Assembly: GCA_013696695.1 (NCBI GenBank)
Contig: JACCYD010000644.1
Location: 1 to 9,360, forward strand
Origin: Deltaproteobacteria bacterium
GTDB taxonomy: Bacteria; Myxococcota_A; Polyangia; Haliangiales; Haliangiaceae
Direction: 5' to 3'
DNA length: 9,360 nucleotides
Numbering within the stretch: the stretch's first letter is position 1; each line of letters starts with the position of its first letter. Under the pieces are notes generated by a model. That model worked only from the letters and a program-made list of their open reading frames with translations, did not search any database and was not told the DNA's origin. The translations under genes were made by a program, and so were the position numbers. This document shows positions 1-7,018 of this stretch, one piece after another.

Positions 1-180
1 ACCGAGCCCGAGCGTGCCCGACGACCGGCCGGCGGCTTTCGAGCCTGGCGCCGCCTCGATATGCTCGACGAGCGTCGACCACTCCTTGCACTGCGGACAG
101 CGCCCCAGCCACTTGGTCTCGACATGACCGCAGCTGGTGCACCCGTACACGGTGCGATCGAGGCGCTTGGGTTTAGGCAT
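1..180 (-). CDS. radA: DNA repair protein RadA/Sms, N-terminal fragment
   Basis: Only the first 60 codons lie in the window; the gene continues beyond position 1. The product begins MPKPKRLDRTVYGCTSCGH and contains CTSCG at about residues 14-18 and CPQCKEW at about 28-34, with KWLGR between. This is the four-cysteine zinc finger plus KWxGxCPxC signature at the N-terminus of RadA. RadA is a RecA-family ATPase with a Lon-like C-terminal domain that promotes branch migration during recombinational repair. The Walker motifs and KNRFG motif are outside the window. The ATG at 178-180 gives the usual distance to the finger. No strong Shine-Dalgarno precedes it, so translation may lean on the upstream gene, whose stop is 49 bp away; co-transcription with that gene is plausible. 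Confidence 0.95.
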   Translation of the reverse strand, partial: MPKPKRLDRTVYGCTSCGHVETKWLGRCPQCKEWSTLVEHIEAAPGSKAAGRSSGTLGLG

Positions 181-229
181 GACGACGTTGCCATGCGTAT
201 CACCCTGGTCTGACGTTCAGTACTCGGTA

Positions 230-985
230 CTAGCTGAGCCGCTCGCGCACGCGCTCCTGCTTCTGGATCAGCTTGATCGCGAGATCACTGCGACCGAGCC
301 GGGTCGCGCGCTCGGCACCGACACCGAGCCACCGCACCGCGTGACTCACCGAGCCCGCCGCCAGGAATGCGCGACTTGCAGACAACGCGACCGCGACGTC
401 GCCGCGATCCTCGTCATGACGCTTCTCGAACAGCGCCTCGGCCTCGTCGAACCGACCCACGCTGACATAGAAATCCGCGAGGCCATCGCGCGCGGCGCCG
501 ATCCGTTCGAGTCCCCGCGGTGCATCGGCGACGGCGCTCTCCGCGTACGCGTCGACGAACTCCTCGTACAGCGCGACCGTGCGATCGACTCGATCCTTGC
601 CGAGCTCGACCATCAGCTCGAGGAACGGCGCGTAGAACACCAGGCTGTCGATCGGGCATCGCAACACGCCGCTGACGCGATCGAAATCGAGCACCGAGCC
701 CTCGTGCGCTGCGGCCGCCAGCGTGGCTGCTTCGATCGCGATGCCAGAGGCTCCGAAGCGAGCGACCGCTTCCTCGAAGCCGAAATCGCGGACGATCTGC
801 GAGACGCGCTCCGCCCGAGCAACGTGCTCGGTGACGTGCGTCCAGTCCTCGATCAGGTGACCGGCAGGAGGCGGGACGCCTGCGAACTGACCGGAGGGGA
901 AGTGATCATCCCAGCTTCTCCCACCTGCGGTGAGCGCTTCGCGGGCGGCGGCGATCTCGTCGGCCGACAGCCAGCTGATCCGCAT
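230..985 (-). CDS. Hypothetical TPR-like protein upstream of radA
   Basis: I do not recognise a named family. The 251-residue product has no signal peptide or membrane segment and should be cytoplasmic. The N-terminal two thirds are mixed charged and hydrophobic helix-like sequence, with FYAPFLELMVELG near the middle. The last roughly 80 residues look like two or three degenerate TPR-type helical hairpins: LADFYVSVGRFDEAEALFEK, then AVALSASRAFLAAGSVSHAVRWL, then a final LAIKLIQKQ helix. TPRs usually mediate protein contacts, so an adaptor role is inference only. The start is uncertain: ATG at 983-985 is preceded in frame by GTG at 986-988 and GTG at 992-994, and the last has the better-placed GGTGG. 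The ends differ by three residues at most. It lies 139 bp downstream of the exported TPR gene and 49 bp upstream of radA. Confidence 0.75.
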   Translation of the reverse strand: MRISWLSADEIAAAREALTAGGRSWDDHFPSGQFAGVPPPAGHLIEDWTHVTEHVARAERVSQIVRDFGFEEAVARFGASGIAIEAATLAAAAHEGSVLDFDRVSGVLRCPIDSLVFYAPFLELMVELGKDRVDRTVALYEEFVDAYAESAVADAPRGLERIGAARDGLADFYVSVGRFDEAEALFEKRHDEDRGDVAVALSASRAFLAAGSVSHAVRWLGVGAERATRLGRSDLAIKLIQKQERVRERLS

Positions 986-1073
986 CACCTTCACGGTACC
1001 ACCGGCTAGCGCTTCTACCCAGCCAGGGATTCTCGCGCCGCGCGTAACGCTTGTTCGCTCGGCCTCGCGCTCG

Positions 1074-1105
1074 CCCCCTCCACCTCGCCACCCAACCCCT
1101 CCTCC
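1074..1105 (-). other. G-rich tract in the spacer between two TPR genes
   Basis: On the minus (transcribed) strand this stretch is almost all purine, with G runs of four, three and five separated by short GG-containing segments. That composition could form a two- or three-quartet G-quadruplex in the mRNA just after the stop of the exported TPR gene. The surrounding 139-bp spacer also holds an 11-bp direct repeat, CTCGGCCTCGC, at 1058-1068 and 1115-1125; the second copy overlaps the stop codon. I see no classical terminator here, so read-through into the next gene is possible. A structural role is inference. Confidence 0.35.
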
Positions 1106-1124
1106 GGGGCTCGCCTCGGCCTCG

Positions 1125-2000
1125 CTACTTCTTGTTCGGCGGCTTCGTCTTCGGCGGCGGCTTCTTATCGCCGCCCAGCGAGCCGAGCTCGTCCTTGACG
1201 CGCTTGTCGGCCTCGCCGTCCTTGCCCTTGTTGAGCTCGAGGAACTTCTGAAATGCGGCGATCGCCTTGTCGTTCTGACGGATCTGCTTGTAGACGAATC
1301 CAAGATCGAACCACGCCTCGGCGTTGCCAGGATCGAGACCGACCGACTTCTCGTACGCCACGGACGCCTCCTCGAACATCTCCTTGCGGCGATACACGGT
1401 GGCGAGGTTGAAGTGGAAGCCCGGGTCGTTCGGCGACAGCTCGACCGCCTTCTGAAACGACTTGAGCGCATCGTCGTTGCGCTTCGCGTGACGGAGCGCG
1501 ACGCCGAGGTTGTTGTGATAGCCGCCGTCGGTGGGCTTGAGCTTCACGGCCATCTCGAGGTCGGCGATCGCGCCCGGGATGTCACCCTTCTGGCGCTTCA
1601 CGGTGCCGAGGTTCGACCGAATCTGCGCGTCCTTGGGATCGAGCTCCGCTGCCGTCTTCAGCGCGCCGAGCGCCTGATCCAGCTGCTTGTTGCGGTAGTA
1701 CGCCATCCCGAGGTTCTCCCAGAGGTTCTTGTCCTTCTTGATGACGGCCGTCGCCATCTCGTAGGCCTTCACCGCCTTGGGCATGTCCTGCTTCTGCTTG
1801 TAGAGATTCCCGAGCGACGACCACGCCATGCCGTGGCGAGGATTCGCGGCGACCGCGGCCTCGAGCTTCTTGATCGCGTCCTCGGTCTTGCCTTCTTGCT
1901 TGTAGGCGAGGCCTTGCTTGTAGAGCGCGTCGGCGTCCTCGGCATACGCCGGAGCAACAGCCAACGTGAGGGCGAGCAATATGCGGGCGAACGAGCGCAT
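1125..2000 (-). CDS. Exported protein with seven tandem TPRs and a Lys/Pro-rich tail
   Basis: The 291-residue product starts with a clear Sec signal peptide (MRSFARILLALTLAVAPAYA), with predicted cleavage after residue 20 at AYA|ED. Residues 21-258 then divide exactly into seven 34-residue TPR units (21-54, 55-88, 89-122, 123-156, 157-190, 191-224, 225-258). Most carry the LG-x2-Y pattern in helix A, a D/E-x2-A-x3 pattern in helix B, and a terminal Pro. The last 33 residues are charged and end in DKKPPPKTKPPNKK, a strongly basic, proline-rich tail. No lipobox is seen, so the mature protein is probably periplasmic. TPR superhelices bind peptides or partner proteins; the partner is unknown. The start is firm because AGGAGG lies six bases upstream of the ATG. 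The 199-bp spacer upstream suggests its own promoter, though I find no convincing -35/-10 pair. Confidence 0.88.
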   Translation of the reverse strand: MRSFARILLALTLAVAPAYAEDADALYKQGLAYKQEGKTEDAIKKLEAAVAANPRHGMAWSSLGNLYKQKQDMPKAVKAYEMATAVIKKDKNLWENLGMAYYRNKQLDQALGALKTAAELDPKDAQIRSNLGTVKRQKGDIPGAIADLEMAVKLKPTDGGYHNNLGVALRHAKRNDDALKSFQKAVELSPNDPGFHFNLATVYRRKEMFEEASVAYEKSVGLDPGNAEAWFDLGFVYKQIRQNDKAIAAFQKFLELNKGKDGEADKRVKDELGSLGGDKKPPPKTKPPNKK

Positions 2001-2006
2001 CCAGGG

Positions 2007-2012
2007 CCTCCT
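2007..2012 (-). promoter_or_regulatory. Shine-Dalgarno site of the exported TPR gene
   Basis: Reads AGGAGG on the minus strand, extended to TTAGGAGG, with six bases to the ATG at 1998-2000. It is a perfect anti-16S match at standard spacing and fixes this start, which also places the signal peptide exactly at the N-terminus. Confidence 0.85.
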
Positions 2013-2043
2013 AAGGCGGTGAGCCTACCAGATAGTGACGTAG

Positions 2044-2089
2044 CACCCGGGTTGGTTACTCAAACCTCCCTGTTCGCGAATCACCCGGG
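2044..2089. repeat. Two CACCCGGG direct repeats flanking a TTCGCGAA palindrome
   Basis: CACCCGGG occurs at 2044-2051 and 2082-2089 in the same orientation, 38 bp apart. The 8-bp palindrome TTCGCGAA (2073-2080) lies between them. The cluster is 44-89 bp upstream of the exported TPR start, where a promoter or operator is expected. A small hairpin, GGGCG-AAA-CGCCC (2087-2099), overlaps the second repeat. Regulatory function is inference; GC-rich octamers can recur by chance in such a genome. Confidence 0.35.
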
Positions 2090-2141
2090 CGAAACGCCCC
2101 AGGTCCCAGCGTGCAACCGCTGCGAATCGTGGCCGAAACGG

Positions 2142-2168
2142 CGACGGGCGCGCTGAGCGCGCCTGTCG
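2142..2168 (-). terminator. Strong GC hairpin after the membrane-protein gene
   Basis: Two 12-base arms (2142-2153 and 2157-2168) enclose a three-base loop. On the minus RNA eleven pairs form, with one A-C mismatch; on the plus strand the odd pair is a G-T wobble. It begins 31 bases past the stop of the upstream gene. No U-tract follows, only CCGUUUCGG, which forms a second weak hairpin at 2132-2142. It may be a non-canonical terminator, as is common in high-GC bacteria, or an mRNA 3'-end stabiliser. Confidence 0.5.
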
Positions 2169-2199
2169 GAACATTCGGACGATCTATCGTTCGGCTCGC

Positions 2200-3330
2200 T
2201 CAGGCCATCGCGCCCGACTCGGCGTCGGGTTCGGTCGACTTCGATGCCTCGACGACCACGATGGTGCCCGGCGTGCCGGTGGCCTTGAGCACCGCGACGT
2301 CGCCCATCTCGATCTCGGCCAGCGCCTCGCCGCTCGCCGTCACGTTGCTCGACAGCTCCTCGAGCTGCTTCACCGCCGTCGTGGTCGACGAGTGCTTCGC
2401 CGCCTCGAGGCCGGTGGCCGCGAGCTGGAACTTCTCGAGCGCCGCGACGTGATTGTGCATCCGTGCGACCAGCCGCTCCTTGCCGTTCGAGATGTGCTCG
2501 CGATAGCGATGCTGATCGTCGAGCGCCGCACGCGCCGCCTGATACTGCGACTTCGCTTCCGGATCGGTCGTTGCCGCGACCTTGCCGTCGAGCTCGCTCA
2601 TGCGCCGCGCGAGCTCTGCATCGCTCGGACCCGACACCTTGATCTCGGCGCTCTTCGCGCCCACTTCGAGCGTCTTCAGGACGCCATCGCGCACGAGGTT
2701 CTTGCCGCCCTCATCCGCGAGCTCGTCCTTCGCCGTGTTCCAGATCGCCAGCGAGCGATCGCACAGCGCCTTGACCTCGGGGTCGAGACCGAGCGGCAAC
2801 CGCTTGACTGCCGCTGCCACCGGATCCGCCGCAAACCTCAGATGGCGCGGCAGCATCGAGAGGACGCCGACCATGCCCATCGAGCCGGCGCTGATCCCGC
2901 CGAGCAGCCACGCCGGGAGCTTCGCGGTCTCGCGCGCGGTCGCGAACCGCATCGCACACCACATGCCGACCAGCGCGACGAACGCGGTCAAGCCCACCGC
3001 GAGTGCGCCCTTCACACCGCGAGGTCCACCGGCCGCGAGACCGAGCGCGAGCACGCTCGCCGCGATCACGAACGCGAGCGACTGTGGGAGCGCCGCCGCC
3101 CACGCCATCGTGAGAGCCAGGGTGGGAACGACCGCGATCGCCGCCGCGCCGAGGCGCAGCATCGGCCGGCCGTACGCCCACGCAGCACCCGCTGCGATGC
3201 CCGTGATGCCACCGATCAAGGGGGCCATCGGGGTCACCGAGTGGAGTGCCACCCCGGTGACAAAAGCGCCGCCAACCATGCCGGCGGCTGCGCGGTGAAA
3301 CGACTCGTGCTCTCCGAACCGAATGTCCAT
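2200..3330 (-). CDS. Orphan polytopic membrane protein with long helical C-terminal domain
   Basis: I do not recognise this family. From ATG at 3328-3330 the product is 376 residues. Residues about 14-160 contain six hydrophobic, Ala/Gly-rich segments (roughly 14-32, 36-53, 58-81, 84-101, 106-127, 140-160) joined by very short loops. About 215 charged residues follow, rich in Ala, Glu and Lys and probably helical or partly coiled coil (for example ARRMSELDGKVAATTDPEAK). The last 40 residues include a short beta-like stretch (GTIVVVEAS) and an acidic end. An even number of helices with a short polar N-terminus would put both ends in the cytoplasm, but this is not established. A TTG at 3340-3342 could add four residues; neither start has a strong ribosome site. 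The gene stands alone between two apparent termination hairpins, with a 214-bp upstream spacer and no clear promoter motif. Confidence 0.8.
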   Translation of the reverse strand: MDIRFGEHESFHRAAAGMVGGAFVTGVALHSVTPMAPLIGGITGIAAGAAWAYGRPMLRLGAAAIAVVPTLALTMAWAAALPQSLAFVIAASVLALGLAAGGPRGVKGALAVGLTAFVALVGMWCAMRFATARETAKLPAWLLGGISAGSMGMVGVLSMLPRHLRFAADPVAAAVKRLPLGLDPEVKALCDRSLAIWNTAKDELADEGGKNLVRDGVLKTLEVGAKSAEIKVSGPSDAELARRMSELDGKVAATTDPEAKSQYQAARAALDDQHRYREHISNGKERLVARMHNHVAALEKFQLAATGLEAAKHSSTTTAVKQLEELSSNVTASGEALAEIEMGDVAVLKATGTPGTIVVVEASKSTEPDAESGAMA

Positions 3331-3498
3331 GAAGTCTTTCAACGCCCGTCGAGGCGGCCTCGATCTACAGACCTGCGTGGCGCGATCACGTTCCGCTGAT
3401 CTCGTAACCGACTTGAATCACAGTGTCCCCGCTCGATGACAAGCCCGGATCCGCACCCAAGGATGCCGCGAGGCATGTGTCGCAGGCCGAAACGACAA

Positions 3499-3524
3499 AC
3501 GGCCCCGCGGTGAGGCGAGGCCGT
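3499..3524 (-). terminator. Intrinsic terminator of the receptor gene
   Basis: On the minus RNA the arms ACGGCCUCGC and GCGGGGCCGU form a ten-pair stem with one U-G wobble and a six-base loop, followed by UUGUCGUUU. The mismatch is a wobble only on the minus strand, matching the direction of the receptor gene. The stem starts 20 bases after that gene's stop. Flanking A-rich and T-rich bases (3490-3498 and 3525-3536) can add outer pairs. Confidence 0.8.
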
Positions 3525-3544
3525 CCTTCGTTGTTTAGACGGGG

Positions 3545-6500
3545 CTAGAACGTGACGCGGAAGCCGAGCTGGGCGCTGGTCGGCGCCTGGCGGGCGTTGA
3601 GATTGCCGAAGTTCTTGTTCGGCGTCAGCGTCAGGTTGGTCTCCGAGCCGGTGTTGCCATCGATCGTCTTGACGTGAGGGAGGTCGGCGGCTTCGCCACC
3701 AACGACGGGATTCGCGTTGTCGATCGAGAACTCCTCGTCGGCATCCAGCTCCTCCTGCGCGTTGAGCAGGTTGAAGATGCGGATGAAGCCTTCGATGGTG
3801 GTGTTCTTGTTGACGCGGTAACCGTAGCTGAGGTGGACGTCCGTCTGGAACGTCGCCGGCGAGCGCGAGATCGCGCCGCGCGGCAGCAAGTACGATTCCT
3901 GATCGCCGTACACCGGGTGAGCAGCAAGCGCGTTGTGCGCGATGCCGGAGATTGCGCGGAAGCTCGCGCCGGTGGTGAGCACGCCCGCCTTCTTCAGATC
4001 GAACTGATAGAAGCCGTCGACCTTGATGTTGTGCGGACGATCGAGACCCATCGGGCCGTAGCGGTTCGCCATCAGGTCCGGGAGGTCATAGAGCGACGTT
4101 AGATTTGGATCGAGCTGGCCGGTCTCCGTGGAGAACAGACCCGGGTAGTTACCCTTCGACACCGAGTACGTGTACGACGCCTGGAGGAGCGAGCGCCTGG
4201 TGGGGCGCTGCACGACCGTGAACTGGAGCGCGTCGTAGTTGCGGACTGGCTTGTCGAACTTCTTGGCCGCCACCATCTGGTTCGCGCGCAGATCGTTGAG
4301 GCCGGCGAGCGCCAGCTTCTGCGCCTTGTCAGAGGAGTCGCCGCAGGTCGGGCTCTCGTCCTCTAGGCTCGAGCAGCCGGCTTCCATGAGCAGGCGTGCG
4401 CTCTCGGCGAACAGATCCTGCGCGGCGTCGTCCAGGTTCGCACCCGGGTTCGTGATCAGGTAGTGGTTGCCACCGTCGGTCGAGATGTCCTCGATGACCT
4501 GCGGTAGCGAGCGGTGGACGTAGTTGATGCCGATCTTGAGGTCAGGAATCAGCTCGTACTCGGCTCCGATCACGAGCTCCTGCGTGAACTGGCCCTTGGT
4601 GCCCGGGGCGACGAATTCGGTACCTCCGCCGAGGGTACGAGCGATCACGCGCTGGTCGCAGCCCGCAAGCACTTCCGCGAGGTCGGTGCCGACCGGCTGG
4701 TTCGTGAAGTCGACGTCGCAGGCCGGGTTGTACATCGGGTCGTCCGAGGCACGCCGATTCGGGTTGAGGTTGGTGAAGTTGGTGATCTCACCACCGAACG
4801 CGCGGACGTTGAGGTCCATCGGAACGTTCTCGTAGAACCGGCCCCAGTGACCGAACACCTTCGACTTACCCTCTTGAGTCGGGTCGTAGATCAGGCCGAT
4901 ACGCGGCGCGATCTGATTCTTCAGCTCGTACGCCTTCTCCGGGATGGTCTCGCCGTCCGGCGAGATCGTGTTCTGGAGGCGCTTGGCGACGTAGCCCGTC
5001 TGCTGCTCCCAGCGAACACCCGCGTTGAGCGTCAGGTTCGGGCGGATCTGCCAGCTGTCCTGGAGGAACACCGCGATGCTGCGGTTGTTGGTCTCGGCGG
5101 CGAGGCCATCGACGTTCGAGCAGATCGCGTTGTCGTTGACGCACAGGATCTGGCTGAGGTCGTTCGGATCGAGGATGTCGGGGCGACCGTCCATGTCGAA
5201 GTCGTCCGGCACGCCGTCCATGTCGGTGTCGATCTCGTCCTGGCCGACGTTGCGCACGATCTGCAACTGCTCGCGCAGCTGCCACGAACCCGGGCGCGGA
5301 CCGTTGAGCTCCGGTGTCACGCCATCGGCTGCGCGGTTGTTGCCGCGCGTCAGACCAGCGTTGCCGGTGAACTCCTTCACCGAATCATAGGTGGCGAAGT
5401 CGACGTCGATGCCACCCTTGAACGTGTGATAGCCGGCCGCCTTGACGCGCTGGGTAGCAGCGAGGACGAACGACGCGCGATCGTTGGTGCGATCCTCGAG
5501 GAAGCCGAGGCCCTGGCTCTGGTAGCCGAGCACCGGGCAGTTCGTGATCATCGGGTACGGGTCATCCGCCACGCCGTCCTGGCAGGCCCCGATCGCGTCG
5601 CCACCTTCGATCGGCGCGAAGTCGTGGAGCGAGCGCGTGAAGTTGAACACCGCGGGCGCGACGTCCTGGCCGCCGAGCGGCTTGACGCGATCGTAGCCGC
5701 GGTGAAAACCGAGCACGGCGTCGACCTGGGTCTTGCCCTGGTTGAACTTCGACGTCCATTTGCCGGCGAAGTCGTACGCGCCGTCTTGGTTGTCGAACCG
5801 GGCGAAGTCTGGGTTCTTGACCAAGTTTCCGCTGACGGCCTCGCCAGAGCGCGGATTGCCGAACGTCGACACCTGGAACTGGTGCTGCTCGTTGATCGCA
5901 CCGTTGATCTTGGCGGTGAAGAAGTACGTCGTCAGGTTCTGCTTCAGGTCGCGCGACGCGACGCGCTCGCGAATCGTGAAGCCGGTGTTGGGGTCGATGT
6001 CTGCAATGCCATCGCCCTCAGAATCGACCAGCGAATTGATCGTACGGGTGATGCTCGATCGCTGGGATGACGGATTGATTCCGATGTGGAACCACAGCTT
6101 GTCCTTGATGATCGGCCCGCCGATCTCGGCGCCGACATCGAACGCGAGGTCGAGGTTCGTCTCGCTGTCGATCGAGCTGCCTTCGCGCTGGATCACCTTG
6201 GCGTCTGCGACGAGGGCGCCGGGCGTGAAGTAGCCGAACACCGAGCCGCGGAACTGATTGCTTCCGGACTTCGTGATGACGTTGACGATACCGCCCGTCG
6301 CGCGACCGAACTCGGCGTTGTACCCGCCGGTGATGATCTCGGTCTCCGAGATGAACTCGTTCGGGAGGTTCGTCGACACGCCACCGAAGCCGGTGTCCGT
6401 GGTGTTGATGCCCTCGACGACGTAGATGTTCTCGGCAGACGTGGCACCCGCGAGCGACACGCCGAACTGATCGTTCTGCGAGCCACCGACGGATCCGAGG

Positions 6501-7003
6501 ACGCCCGCGAACGTGCGGCCCGTCGGGATGTTGCGGGTGTAATCGTCGGTGACGGTGAAGCCCGTCTTCGTCGAGCCCTGATCGACGATCGGAACGCGAC
6601 CTTCGAGCTGGATGACTTCGCCCGGCCCCGCTTTGCCAGCCGCCACCGCGCTATCGACGGTGACGTTGACGACGGCTTCCTTGCCGAGCTGAATGAGGAC
6701 GTTCGGTCGAGAGAATGGCTGGTTGTTGTAATAGATCGTTAATGTGTAGAGGCCGGGTTGCAACGAGTTGATGAAGTACTGACCGGTCTCGTCAGTGATC
6801 ACCACTTGCTCGCCGACCATTGCCGGCGAGGTCGCGACGACCGTGGCGCCGATCGCGGCCTCACCGGTCGACTTGTCCTTGAGGACACCACGGAGGCTGC
6901 CGACGGTGGCGCCGGACTGGGCGAACGCCTCGCTTGGAAGCAGGAGGAACGTGCCCCCTAAAAGCGAGCCCGCCATGATTGCTTGTAGAAGTTGCTTCTT
7001 CAT
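3545..7003 (-). CDS. Oar-like TonB-dependent outer-membrane receptor
   Basis: This 1152-residue protein has a Sec signal peptide (MKKQLLQAIMAGSLLGGTFL...AFA, cleavage near residue 28) and a carboxypeptidase-regulatory-like beta domain at about 33-117. A plug domain follows at about 140-255 (IYVVEGINTTDTGFGG, then NAEFGRATGGIVNVITKSGSN). The rest is a long beta-barrel ending in a terminal Phe (LGFRVTF), the usual OmpA/BamA-type end signal. The segments RPHNIKVDGFYQFDL and IEGFIRIFNLLNAQEE are typical of Oar-like receptors. In Myxococcus xanthus the Oar protein acts in export of the protease PopC; other family members import substrates, and the cargo here is unknown. No clear TonB box was seen. 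All eight cysteines lie in four close pairs (474/489, 621/628, 762/782, 877/887), and Asp-rich calcium-like motifs sit at 327-335 and 592-615. ATG at 7003 is preferred to an upstream in-frame GTG at 7045 because of the ribosome site and signal peptide. Confidence 0.93.
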   Translation of the reverse strand: MKKQLLQAIMAGSLLGGTFLLLPSEAFAQSGATVGSLRGVLKDKSTGEAAIGATVVATSPAMVGEQVVITDETGQYFINSLQPGLYTLTIYYNNQPFSRPNVLIQLGKEAVVNVTVDSAVAAGKAGPGEVIQLEGRVPIVDQGSTKTGFTVTDDYTRNIPTGRTFAGVLGSVGGSQNDQFGVSLAGATSAENIYVVEGINTTDTGFGGVSTNLPNEFISETEIITGGYNAEFGRATGGIVNVITKSGSNQFRGSVFGYFTPGALVADAKVIQREGSSIDSETNLDLAFDVGAEIGGPIIKDKLWFHIGINPSSQRSSITRTINSLVDSEGDGIADIDPNTGFTIRERVASRDLKQNLTTYFFTAKINGAINEQHQFQVSTFGNPRSGEAVSGNLVKNPDFARFDNQDGAYDFAGKWTSKFNQGKTQVDAVLGFHRGYDRVKPLGGQDVAPAVFNFTRSLHDFAPIEGGDAIGACQDGVADDPYPMITNCPVLGYQSQGLGFLEDRTNDRASFVLAATQRVKAAGYHTFKGGIDVDFATYDSVKEFTGNAGLTRGNNRAADGVTPELNGPRPGSWQLREQLQIVRNVGQDEIDTDMDGVPDDFDMDGRPDILDPNDLSQILCVNDNAICSNVDGLAAETNNRSIAVFLQDSWQIRPNLTLNAGVRWEQQTGYVAKRLQNTISPDGETIPEKAYELKNQIAPRIGLIYDPTQEGKSKVFGHWGRFYENVPMDLNVRAFGGEITNFTNLNPNRRASDDPMYNPACDVDFTNQPVGTDLAEVLAGCDQRVIARTLGGGTEFVAPGTKGQFTQELVIGAEYELIPDLKIGINYVHRSLPQVIEDISTDGGNHYLITNPGANLDDAAQDLFAESARLLMEAGCSSLEDESPTCGDSSDKAQKLALAGLNDLRANQMVAAKKFDKPVRNYDALQFTVVQRPTRRSLLQASYTYSVSKGNYPGLFSTETGQLDPNLTSLYDLPDLMANRYGPMGLDRPHNIKVDGFYQFDLKKAGVLTTGASFRAISGIAHNALAAHPVYGDQESYLLPRGAISRSPATFQTDVHLSYGYRVNKNTTIEGFIRIFNLLNAQEELDADEEFSIDNANPVVGGEAADLPHVKTIDGNTGSETNLTLTPNKNFGNLNARQAPTSAQLGFRVTF

Positions 7004-7012
7004 AGACAGGGG

Positions 7013-7018
7013 TCCTTT
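7013..7018 (-). promoter_or_regulatory. Shine-Dalgarno site of the receptor gene
   Basis: AAAGGA on the minus strand, nine bases before the ATG at 7001-7003. It overlaps the last base of the upstream lipoprotein stop codon (7018-7020), so initiation can occur as ribosomes finish the first gene. It supports ATG 7003 over GTG 7045 as start. Confidence 0.7.

Noticed and set aside
219..231. Small hairpin AGTAC-TCG-GTACT at the stop of the gene upstream of radA
   Set aside because: Only five pairs, no T-tract, and too close to the coding end to be a convincing terminator.
4514..6070. Long plus-strand open frame (518 codons) opposite the receptor gene, and similar long frames at 137-1009, 930-2156 and 2392-3399
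   Set aside because: They lie antisense to well-supported genes, are rich in Arg/Val/Asp/Leu in the way produced by high-GC complementary frames, and show no domain or ribosome site.
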